From an uncultured Pelagibacteraceae bacterium (GTDB taxonomy: Bacteria; Pseudomonadota; Alphaproteobacteria; Pelagibacterales; Pelagibacteraceae): 35,000 nucleotides of DNA. Each line of letters opens with the position of its first letter. The first letter of the stretch is position 1. Below, piece by piece: positions 16,429-23,910 of the stretch. The stretch lies in the NCBI GenBank assembly GCA_902604055.1, contig CACKXA010000005.1, positions 1 to 35,000 of the forward strand, in the 5' to 3' direction. Position numbers and translations under genes: made by a program. The notes under the pieces were generated by a model. That model was not told the origin of the DNA. It saw nothing but the letters and a program-made list of their open reading frames with translations, and did no database searches.

Positions 16429-17474
16429 AAATCTATAATTTTCTTAGAGCTGTCAGCCATTGTAAATTCAGCTTTTTTCTTTGAGATTAATTTCATAGAC
16501 TTAAATCCATCAACTTCTTCTATAAATTCATTTAGTTTTTTTCTTGCGCCCTTGCCCATTTTCATTCCTGGCGCATTAATACCTACATCTATAATGACTT
16601 CTGCTCCATTTGCAAAGGCGTTAATATAAGTTGGTATAACTCTGCATTTGCCCGTCATAGCTTCTGTTACCCAAATAGGTTTGTTAATGTCCAAGCTTTT
16701 TAATAGATCTGAGAATTCATCTACCCAAAATTCTTTATCACATTTTCCATCTGGAGGAGTTATGTGGTGTATAGCAGATATATCAAAATGATCTTTAATT
16801 TTTGGTAGAGCCGATTTCCAATATCTTTTGTTTTCTGGAAACATTCCAGCTGCACCAGCCATGACAATCACAGCGCCTTTTTGTTTTGATTTTATTAACT
16901 TTGAAGAAAAATTAAAAATTTCAACAAAATCTTCTTCTTTACCTTTAAAGAACATTTTAAACTCAGGTTCATTCATTATTTGCCAATGTTTAATTGGTTT
17001 AGTTAAGCCTGGCATATCGTTGTTCCCATCACCATCATAACGGTCTACTAATTTTATAAGAAAATTTTTATAATTTTCCATTGAACAAGGTTTGCTTAAA
17101 TATTTTGTAAATCTTTTTCCAAATGGACTTCTGGCCTTTTTTCTATTGCATGATTTTTGTTCCCAGTTTGCATGCGGCCAGATAGTTGCTAAAGTTTTTT
17201 GATTGTGATCTTGTGCGTAAGAAACATATTTATCTGTTTCTTCCCAAGAGAAAACTCCTTGTTCTTTTTCAATTCCATTCCAAATAAAAGGTCCAGGATG
17301 AGGTCTAACCCACTTACCGTCTTTACCTTGCATTCTTTCATCACGCATCTCTGTTAGATCGCCAAATCTTGACTCCGCATAAAGAAAATTAAAACTAAAA
17401 GTTAAGCAAACTAAAGCTAATAAGATTTTTTTTAGACTACTTTTTTTTATATTTTGCAGCTTCTTCAGATCCAC
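16425..17474 (-). CDS. Exported glycoside-hydrolase-like protein (clan GH-A type)
   Basis: The start chosen is the GTG at 17474, 349 aa, preceded by AGGAAG with an 8-base spacer and overlapping the end of fdh by 38 nt; an ATG at 17528 would bury the signal peptide behind 30 residues. A basic N-region and the hydrophobic stretch [17 protein letters not shown] followed by ESRFG give a likely signal peptide, so the product is exported. The mature part resembles a TIM-barrel glycosidase: [20 protein letters not shown] (the look of GH39/GH10/GH5 barrels), WQIMNEPE with putative acid/base E169, and IWVTEAM with putative nucleophile E271. Substrate and even activity are unproven. It is cotranscribed with fdh and converges on fhs. 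Confidence 0.72.
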   Translation of the reverse strand: MDLKKLQNIKKSSLKKILLALVCLTFSFNFLYAESRFGDLTEMRDERMQGKDGKWVRPHPGPFIWNGIEKEQGVFSWEETDKYVSYAQDHNQKTLATIWPHANWEQKSCNRKKARSPFGKRFTKYLSKPCSMENYKNFLIKLVDRYDGDGNNDMPGLTKPIKHWQIMNEPEFKMFFKGKEEDFVEIFNFSSKLIKSKQKGAVIVMAGAAGMFPENKRYWKSALPKIKDHFDISAIHHITPPDGKCDKEFWVDEFSDLLKSLDINKPIWVTEAMTGKCRVIPTYINAFANGAEVIIDVGINAPGMKMGKGARKKLNEFIEEVDGFKSMKLISKKKAEFTMADSSKKIIDF

Positions 17475-18636
17475 CGGTTGCACTTCCTTTACTATAAGAA
17501 TGGGCACCCATTCCTGCAAGCTGGCCATTCTGAACGATTAAATAAGGATCTCTAATTGGTTTTTTATCGAAGAAACACTCAAGAATTTCTCTAACGCCTG
17601 CAGCATATCTGTATTGAGCTGATAAAGAAGTCCCAGAAGTGTGTGGTGTCATTCCGTGATTAGGCATTGATCTCCAAGCATGATCATTTGGAGCTGGTTG
17701 AGGAAACCAAACATCCCCAGCATAACCACTTAATTGACCAGACTTGAGAGCTTTGGCAATTGCCTCTCTATTACAAATCTTTCCTCTTGCAGTATTAACG
17801 ATATACGCACCTTTTTTCATTTTGCTAATTAGTTTGTCGTCAAATAAATTTTCGGTTTCAGGGTGAAGAGGACAATTAATTGTGACAACATCACAAACTT
17901 TAACCAAAGACTCCACAGAGTCATGAAATGTAAGATTTAATTCTTTTTCAACAGAATCTGGTAATTTATGTCTATCAAAATAATGTAGGTGAACATCAAA
18001 TGGTTTCATTTTTCTTAACGCGTCTAAACCAATACGTCCAGCAGCAACTGTTCCAATATGCATACCTTCAACGTCGTAAGATCTTTGAACAGCATCAGCA
18101 ATATTCCAACCACCTTCTTTTACGATTGCATGTTGATTATGGTAATCTCTTACTAGAGATAAAATCATCATTACTATGTGTTCTGCTACTGATCTTGAAT
18201 TGCAATAAGTAACTTCAACAACGTCTATTTTATTATCCATAGCAGCTTGTAAATCAACATGATCTGATCCAATTCCAGCAGTAATTGCCATTTTTAAATT
18301 TTTCGCTGACTCTATTTTTTCTCTTGTTAAGTAATATGGCCAAAAAGGTTGAGATATAACAATATCAGCATCCACAAGCTCCTTGTCAGCTTTACAACCT
18401 TTAGCGTCTTTGTCAGATGTTACAACTAATGTATGACCATTTGACTCTAGAAATTTTCTCAAGCCTAACTCTCCTGAAACACATCCTAGTAACTCCCCAG
18501 GATTGAAGTCTATTCCTTTTGGAGTTGGAAGTGTCATTCCATCGGGATATTTGTCTAATTTTGGCAGATCAGATAATGGGTAGCTTTTAGGCATCCCTCC
18601 CTTAGGATCATCGTATAAAATACACAGTATTTTCAT
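17437..18636 (-). CDS. fdh: NAD-dependent formate dehydrogenase
   Basis: Oxidises formate to CO2 with NAD+ using no metal or cofactor cluster. The 399-aa sequence matches the Pseudomonas sp. 101 type closely. With the ATG at 18636 residue numbers coincide with that enzyme: P97-F98, N146, the Rossmann motif GTVAAGRIG at 195-203, D221-R222 for NAD specificity, catalytic R284 in NTARGK, Q313 and H332. The frame extends ten residues upstream of this ATG, but those are not part of the known protein. The C-terminal [20 protein letters not shown] tail is also kept. It reads away from metF/demethylase genes across a 104-base regulatory gap and towards fhs. Confidence 0.96.
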   Translation of the reverse strand: MKILCILYDDPKGGMPKSYPLSDLPKLDKYPDGMTLPTPKGIDFNPGELLGCVSGELGLRKFLESNGHTLVVTSDKDAKGCKADKELVDADIVISQPFWPYYLTREKIESAKNLKMAITAGIGSDHVDLQAAMDNKIDVVEVTYCNSRSVAEHIVMMILSLVRDYHNQHAIVKEGGWNIADAVQRSYDVEGMHIGTVAAGRIGLDALRKMKPFDVHLHYFDRHKLPDSVEKELNLTFHDSVESLVKVCDVVTINCPLHPETENLFDDKLISKMKKGAYIVNTARGKICNREAIAKALKSGQLSGYAGDVWFPQPAPNDHAWRSMPNHGMTPHTSGTSLSAQYRYAAGVREILECFFDKKPIRDPYLIVQNGQLAGMGAHSYSKGSATGGSEEAAKYKKK

Positions 18637-18740
18637 TTTTTTTATTCCAGATTTGACTATTAACAAAGGATAAAGTCAAACTATTCTTATAGTGATTTTC
18701 CTGGACACCTGGCAGGTAACATTGGTATATCCCGAGAAAT
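18637..18740. promoter_or_regulatory. Divergent control region of fdh and the MetF/demethylase operon
   Basis: A 104-base gap between the outward-facing genes. It contains a 7-bp inverted repeat TTTGACT (18652-18658) / AGTCAAA (18674-18680), then a short hairpin ACTAT-TCTT-ATAGT (18680-18693), then a G+C-rich patch in which CCTGG occurs twice (18700-18704, 18708-18712) and ACCT/AGGT can form a small stem (18707-18717). The TTGACT in each arm resembles a -35 box, but no well-spaced -10 was found. A shared operator or a structured leader is plausible; no known riboswitch was recognised. Confidence 0.5.
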
Positions 18741-19469
18741 ATGAAATTTTCATTAGAAATAACTATGAAGACAGACCTTTCAGTTCTACCGAAGGTAAAA
18801 GATGTTTACATAACTATGTTGCCTGGTAATGATTATAAAGATGTAGCTAGTAAGGCTAAAGAGCTAGTGCAAAATGGGTTTAATCCAGTTCCTCATTTTC
18901 CAGCAAGATCAATTAAAAATTTTAATGAATTAAAAGAGTACACCTCTATGTGTAAAGATTTTGGCGTAAAACAAGCTTTGGTAATTGGAGGCGGAGCAGA
19001 ACCTATTGGTGATTACCACTGCTCGTTGCAATTATTAGAAACAGGATTATTTAAGGGGATGAAAATAGGAATTGCTGGACACCCAGATGGATCCCCTGAT
19101 ATATCGGATTCAGATTTAGAAAAAGCTATGAAAGATAAAATGCCATTTGCAGATTACATTGTTACTCAGTGGTTATTAAACCCAAATCCGATTAAGGAGT
19201 TTATTTCTAAACAATCTTTACCAGTTCATGTAGGGATTACTGGGCCTTTAAAAATAAGCAGCTTACTAAAGTTTGCTAGTATTGTTGGTGCAAAAAATTC
19301 TCTAAACTTTCTTAAGTCTAATGCTACTAAAGCTGTAGATTTATTAAAACCTAAAGATCCTAATGAATTAATTGAAAATCTTAAATCTTCTACTGAACAT
19401 TTTCATATTTATACTTTTGGTGGTTTAAAAGAAACAAACAAATGGTTAGAAAAAAATAATTATGCCTAA
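18741..19469 (+). CDS. Methylenetetrahydrofolate reductase-like protein
   Basis: A 242-aa protein of the MetF/FAD-linked reductase TIM-barrel superfamily, predicted to interconvert methyl-THF and methylene-THF. It begins KFSLEIT, which corresponds to the first strand with the catalytic Glu region. Other family marks are FNPVPHFPAR, QALVIGGGAEP in place of the usual RGD-type loop, MKIGIAGHPDGSPDI (family pattern PEGHP), and ADYIVTQWLLNPNPIKEF. It is shorter than E. coli MetF (about 296 aa) and diverged at the GD loop. Its last eight bases overlap the downstream demethylase gene, so it probably handles the methyl-THF that enzyme makes rather than serving methionine synthesis. Confidence 0.83.
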   Translation: MKFSLEITMKTDLSVLPKVKDVYITMLPGNDYKDVASKAKELVQNGFNPVPHFPARSIKNFNELKEYTSMCKDFGVKQALVIGGGAEPIGDYHCSLQLLETGLFKGMKIGIAGHPDGSPDISDSDLEKAMKDKMPFADYIVTQWLLNPNPIKEFISKQSLPVHVGITGPLKISSLLKFASIVGAKNSLNFLKSNATKAVDLLKPKDPNELIENLKSSTEHFHIYTFGGLKETNKWLEKNNYA

Positions 19470-20835
19470 AAAAATTCCGAATTCTTATAAAGTTGAAAAA
19501 GTAAATTATGATAAAGTAAGACACGAAACGTCAGTAGATCAGTCAGATCGACAAGTTCCTTATAATCTAAGGCAAAGTGGACCAACCAAAGTAGAAATGT
19601 TGATTTCAACACGAGTAAGAAAGTCTCCTTATTGGCATCTATCTATGAAAGCAGGATGTTATAGAGCTACAGTTTATAATCGTATATATCACCCAAGAGG
19701 TTATGTTAGACCTGAAAAAGGTGGAGCAATGGTAGAGTACCAAGCAATTAAAAAACACGTAACCATGTGGAATGTAGCAGTAGAGAGACAAATACGAGTC
19801 AAAGGCCCAGATGCAGAAAAATTTACAGATTATGTAATTACGAGAGATGCTAGCAAAATTTCAACAATGAGAGGACGTTATGTTATACTTTGTAATTACA
19901 AAGGTGGAGTTTTAAATGATCCTGTTTTGATGAGAATAGCTGAAGATGAATTTTGGTTTAGTTTATCAGATTCTGATATTGGATTGTATTTACAAGGGGT
20001 TAATGCTGACAAAAGATTTAATGTTGAAATAGATGAAATTGATGCTTGTCCTGTCCAAATACAAGGACCTAAATCAAAAGCCCTAATGAATGATTTAATA
20101 GGCGATCAAGTTGATCTAGACAATATGCCGTTTTACGGGTTAGCGGAGGCAAAAGTAGGTGGTAGAAGTTGTGTTATTTCTCAATCTGGATTTTCTGGAG
20201 AAGCTGGTTATGAAATTTATCTTCGAAATGCAACTTTATATGCAGAAGACATGTGGAATGCTGTTCTTAAAGCTGGAAAAAAACATAAATTGATGGTGAT
20301 AGCTCCTGCACACCACAGAAGAATTCAAGCTGGAATATTATCTTGGGGACAAGATATGGATCATGAACACAATCCCTTCCAATGTAATTTAGGCTACCAA
20401 GTTTCTTTATCTGGTAAAGGAGAGTGGAATAAACAAACAGACTATGTTGGCAAAGAAGCTCTAGAAAAAATGAAACAGCAAATTAAAAATGGAGAAAAAC
20501 CTTATAAACTTCAACTTGTTGGAATGGAATTAGGAGGAAAACCTATAGAAGACTATGCAAATGATTTTTACTTAATTTCCAATTCTAAAGGAGGTAAACC
20601 GGTAGGTTACATAACTTCACCATGGTATCATCCTGAGAAAAAAACAAACATTGCTATGGGGTATGTCCCTTACGAAGGGAATTTAAATAATAACGGATTT
20701 CCAACTGGAAATTTTGGAAAAAAATATAAAGTACATTTACCAAAAAAGTATTCTAACAAACCAGTAGATGCTACTGTTGTTCCAATTCCTTTCACCGAGT
20801 CCTTCCATGCAAATACTAGAGAGACAAAAAAATAG
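19462..20835 (+). CDS. DmdA/GcvT-family THF-dependent demethylase, substrate unknown
   Basis: A 457-aa protein of the aminomethyltransferase fold, predicted to move a methyl group from a substrate to THF. After an N-terminal extension (1-50), residues about 51-320 follow the DMSP demethylase pattern: RKSPYW, KKHVTMWNVAVERQIRVKGPDA (97-118), LNDPV (151-155), VQIQGPKSKALM (198-209), SGFSGEAGYEIY (242-253), and SWGQDMDHEHNPFQCNLGY (294-312). As I recall DmdA it has SGW at the 242-244 position; here it is SGF, closer to GcvT. The length and C-terminal end (VVPIPFTESFHANTRE) also recall LigM/DesA O-demethylases. No gcvH or gcvP is nearby, so glycine cleavage is unlikely. Confidence 0.85.
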   Translation: MPKKIPNSYKVEKVNYDKVRHETSVDQSDRQVPYNLRQSGPTKVEMLISTRVRKSPYWHLSMKAGCYRATVYNRIYHPRGYVRPEKGGAMVEYQAIKKHVTMWNVAVERQIRVKGPDAEKFTDYVITRDASKISTMRGRYVILCNYKGGVLNDPVLMRIAEDEFWFSLSDSDIGLYLQGVNADKRFNVEIDEIDACPVQIQGPKSKALMNDLIGDQVDLDNMPFYGLAEAKVGGRSCVISQSGFSGEAGYEIYLRNATLYAEDMWNAVLKAGKKHKLMVIAPAHHRRIQAGILSWGQDMDHEHNPFQCNLGYQVSLSGKGEWNKQTDYVGKEALEKMKQQIKNGEKPYKLQLVGMELGGKPIEDYANDFYLISNSKGGKPVGYITSPWYHPEKKTNIAMGYVPYEGNLNNNGFPTGNFGKKYKVHLPKKYSNKPVDATVVPIPFTESFHANTRETKK

Positions 20836-20862
20836 CTTGGATATAAAAAGAGACATCATTCA

Positions 20863-21309
20863 ATGAGGAATGAAAAGGAATTTTACAAAAAATTTAAACC
20901 TCAATTAACTCCTAAGAGAATGTTAGAACTGGGAGTTTTTGGAGGAGCGTATTTTGCTGATGGAAGTGTAAGGGAATTCCCTAAATCATGGTTTGCTAAT
21001 GCAAAATTAAGCAAAACTTTTGATGTAAATTTAAATCGATTTAAAATTGAGTCAGGTTTGTCCAGAAAAGAGTGGATTGCTAAAGGCTGGATTTTTAAAG
21101 AAGACCCATTAGGTTGGTTTCAATGGTACTGTAGATTTAAAAATGGAAGAAGAATACCTGAAATAGATGAAATTCAAATCAAGAGATGGAAAGCTTTTGG
21201 CGATAGACATGGACCTGCTGTAAAAAAAAATTGTGAAGAAGGAGACTTGCAATGCAGAAGAAGACAAAGGCAAGCTTTATTGCAATGGGCCTATAATCCA
21301 ATTTTTTAG
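20863..21309 (+). CDS. Conserved-looking hypothetical protein linked to the C1 operon
   Basis: A 148-aa soluble protein, rich in Trp and Arg, starting 27 bases after the demethylase gene in the same direction. Visible elements are LTPKRMLELGVFGGAYFADG (residues 15-34), WFANAKLS, GWIFKEDPLGWFQWYCRFKN (about 70-89), and a C-terminal CxxxxxxxC stretch KKNCEEGDLQCRRRQRQALL. It has no signal peptide or membrane span. I have the impression of similar uncharacterised proteins in other bacteria and some eukaryotes, but know no function. The operon position suggests a role in recognising or processing the methylated substrate. Its stop is separated by one base from that of convergent secA. Confidence 0.8.
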   Translation: MRNEKEFYKKFKPQLTPKRMLELGVFGGAYFADGSVREFPKSWFANAKLSKTFDVNLNRFKIESGLSRKEWIAKGWIFKEDPLGWFQWYCRFKNGRRIPEIDEIQIKRWKAFGDRHGPAVKKNCEEGDLQCRRRQRQALLQWAYNPIF

Positions 21310-21310
21310 A

Positions 21311-23866
21311 TTAAATAGAACCGCAACAATGTTTATACTTTTTTCCTGAACCACAAGGACATTTTTCGTTTCTACCTATTTTTTTATTATCCGTAGTCTT
21401 TTCTTGTTCACGTTCTTTTTTTTTATCATTATTTGAGACAACAATGTTTAAATTAAGTAAAAATTTTATAACATCATTTTTTATTTTTTCTAACAAACCT
21501 TCAAATAAAGTAAAAGCTTCTTTTTTAAATTCAGATAAAGGATCTTTTTGACCATAAGATCTCAGGCCAATTACTTGTCTTAATTGTTCTAAGTATTGCA
21601 AATGTGAGCGCCAAGTAAAATCTATAATTTGCAAAAAAATCCTTTTTTCAAGATTATTATTCTCAATTTTACCAATTAAATTCTCTCTTTCCTTTCTTTT
21701 CGCTGAATATAAATCTTTTATTTTTTCAAAAAAATTTTCTTTATTAAGAGATGCAATAGATATTAAATCTTTATCACTCAGGATATTGCCCGTTGTATTT
21801 TTAATAGAAGCTAGATAACTTTTTTCGTCATTAGACTTTTGATAAATATTTTTTATTGATGTCAGACCCTCCATTACTTCATCTAAAAAATCATTTAATA
21901 TATCTTCAATATTTTTATCTTTTAATATCTTTAATCTTTGAGAAAAAATAACTTTTCTTTGATCGTTCATTACATCATCAAATTTAATTAGTGTTTTTCT
22001 TATATCAAAGTTTCTGGACTCAACCTTTTTTTGTGCCCTTTCCATAGCTTTATTGATCCAGGGGTGATCTATTGACTCATTTTCCTTAAGACCAAGTTTT
22101 TTAAGCATTCCATCGATAGAGTCCCCCCCAAAAATTCTCATTAATTCATCCTGTAAACTTATAAAGAATATTGAACTCCCATCATCTCCTTGCCTTCCAG
22201 CCCTACCTCTTAGCTGATTATCTATTCTTCTACTTTCGTGCCTCTCTGTTCCAATTATGAACAAACCTCCGAGTTCTTTAACTTTTGACTCATCTATTTT
22301 AATTTGTTCTACATCGGTTGTTTTTCCTTCTTCTATGTAATCCTTATTTCCTCCTAACTTGATATCTGTTCCACGGCCAGCCATGTTAGTTGCAATAGTA
22401 ACTGCATTTATTTTTCCAGCTTCTGCTATGATCTTAGCCTCTTTTTCATGTTGTTTAGCATTAAGTACATTATGTTTTATCTTTTTTTTATTTAAATAAT
22501 CGGAAATTTTTTCTGATTTTTCTATACTAGTAGTTCCAACTAAAACTGGCTGCCCTTTATTATTACACTCAATTATTTTGTTAGTTATAGCGTTATACTT
22601 TTCAATCTCTGTTCTAAATATTTGATCATTTAGATCTTTTCTAAGCATTATTTTGTTTGTTGGAATTGAAACAACATTCAGTTTATAAATATCAAAAAAT
22701 TCTTCTGCCTCAGTTAAAGCTGTTCCCGTCATCCCAGATAATTTTTTGTAAAGACGGAAATAGTTTTGATAAGTTATAGATGCCAATGTTTGATTTTCTT
22801 CTTCAATTTTAACATTTTCTTTAGCTTCTAAAGCTTGATGTAGCCCATCAGAAAATCTTCTGCCATCCAAAACTCTACCAGTGAATTCATCTATAATTTG
22901 GACTTTTCCTTCTTTAACAATATAGTCTGTATCTCTATTAAAAAGCAAGTTAGCTTTAAGGGCTTGATTTATATGGTGGACTAGACTTAAATTTTCTGGA
23001 TCATAAAAATTATTATTTTTTAATATTCCTTTTTGAATTGAAAGTTTTTCAATTTTATCAATGCCCTGATCTGTCAAAATTGCATTTTTATTTTTTTCAT
23101 CAAGCTCAAAGTCACCTTTTTGTAAATGTTTTATAAACTCATTAGATATAGGATATAAATTAGTTTTATCCTCGAGTTTACCCGAAATTACTAAGGGTGT
23201 TCTGGACTCGTCAATTAAAATACTGTCCACTTCATCTACAATGCAAAAATTATGATTTCTTTGAACCATATCCGAAAGTTCATATTTCATATTGTCTCTT
23301 AGGTAATCAAATCCTAGTTCATTATTTGTTGCGTAAGTTATGTCGTAATTATAATTTTTCTTTCTTTGGTCGTCATTTAAATCATTTGTTATGCATCCTG
23401 TAGAGATACCTAAAAAATTAAAAACCTTACCCATCCACTCAGAGTCTCTTTTTGCTAAATAATCATTTACAGTCACTATATGCACTCCCTTTCCACTCAA
23501 TGAGTTGAGGTAAGCTGGTAATGTAGAAACCAATGTTTTACCTTCGCCAGTTTTCATTTCAGCAATATTTCCTTTATGCAAAATTATTCCTCCCGCCAAC
23601 TGAACATCATAATGTCTTTCACCCAAAGTCCTTTTTGCAGCTTCTCTCACTAAAGCGAAACTTTCGGGAATTATATTATCTATTGACTTGCCCTCTTGAA
23701 CTGATCGTTTTAGGTTTTGTGTTTTCTCTCTAAATTCACCGTCTGATATCGCTTTGACTGAATTTTCATTACTATTAATAGCTGAAATTAAATTCTTAAT
23801 CTTGTCTAATTCTTGTTGATTAGAGCTTTTAAATAATTTACTAAAAGTCCTTGTAAATACATTCAT
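21311..23866 (-). CDS. secA: Preprotein translocase ATPase SecA
   Basis: Drives protein export through SecYEG. The 851-aa sequence includes Walker A MKTGEGKTLV (residues 104-113), the DEVDS Walker B box, TNMAGRGTDIKLGG and GTERHESRRIDNQLRGRAGRQGD of the second helicase domain, the scaffold/helical wing region, and the C-terminal zinc finger CPCGSGKKYKHCCG that binds SecB or phospholipid. It is a single gene on the minus strand, divergent from argJ across 44 bases. Confidence 0.98.
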   Translation of the reverse strand: MNVFTRTFSKLFKSSNQQELDKIKNLISAINSNENSVKAISDGEFREKTQNLKRSVQEGKSIDNIIPESFALVREAAKRTLGERHYDVQLAGGIILHKGNIAEMKTGEGKTLVSTLPAYLNSLSGKGVHIVTVNDYLAKRDSEWMGKVFNFLGISTGCITNDLNDDQRKKNYNYDITYATNNELGFDYLRDNMKYELSDMVQRNHNFCIVDEVDSILIDESRTPLVISGKLEDKTNLYPISNEFIKHLQKGDFELDEKNKNAILTDQGIDKIEKLSIQKGILKNNNFYDPENLSLVHHINQALKANLLFNRDTDYIVKEGKVQIIDEFTGRVLDGRRFSDGLHQALEAKENVKIEEENQTLASITYQNYFRLYKKLSGMTGTALTEAEEFFDIYKLNVVSIPTNKIMLRKDLNDQIFRTEIEKYNAITNKIIECNNKGQPVLVGTTSIEKSEKISDYLNKKKIKHNVLNAKQHEKEAKIIAEAGKINAVTIATNMAGRGTDIKLGGNKDYIEEGKTTDVEQIKIDESKVKELGGLFIIGTERHESRRIDNQLRGRAGRQGDDGSSIFFISLQDELMRIFGGDSIDGMLKKLGLKENESIDHPWINKAMERAQKKVESRNFDIRKTLIKFDDVMNDQRKVIFSQRLKILKDKNIEDILNDFLDEVMEGLTSIKNIYQKSNDEKSYLASIKNTTGNILSDKDLISIASLNKENFFEKIKDLYSAKRKERENLIGKIENNNLEKRIFLQIIDFTWRSHLQYLEQLRQVIGLRSYGQKDPLSEFKKEAFTLFEGLLEKIKNDVIKFLLNLNIVVSNNDKKKEREQEKTTDNKKIGRNEKCPCGSGKKYKHCCGSI

Positions 23867-23910
23867 TATACTTCTATATATGTATTTATATTCTAAATTA
23901 AATAGTAATT
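23867..23910. promoter_or_regulatory. Divergent intergenic region secA / argJ
   Basis: Forty-four bases, almost all A/T, separate the starts of secA and argJ, so both promoters must overlap here. Several TATAT-type boxes can be read on both strands (for example TATATATG and TTATATTC), but no specific pair of -35/-10 elements stands out. No hairpin was seen. Confidence 0.4.

Noticed and set aside
17475-17528. ATG at 17528 as start of the exported hydrolase-like protein
   Set aside because: It adds 18 residues before the signal peptide and deepens the overlap with fdh to 92 bases; the GTG at 17474 has a well-spaced ribosome site.
18694-18740. Riboswitch (glycine, SAM-V or THF type) before the MetF-like gene
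   Set aside because: I could not match any conserved core of a known class; only small hairpins are visible, so it is reported as a regulatory region without a named RNA.
19462-20835. Glycine-cleavage T protein (gcvT)
   Set aside because: No gcvH or gcvP nearby, the protein is about 90 residues too long, and the DmdA-like motifs fit better.
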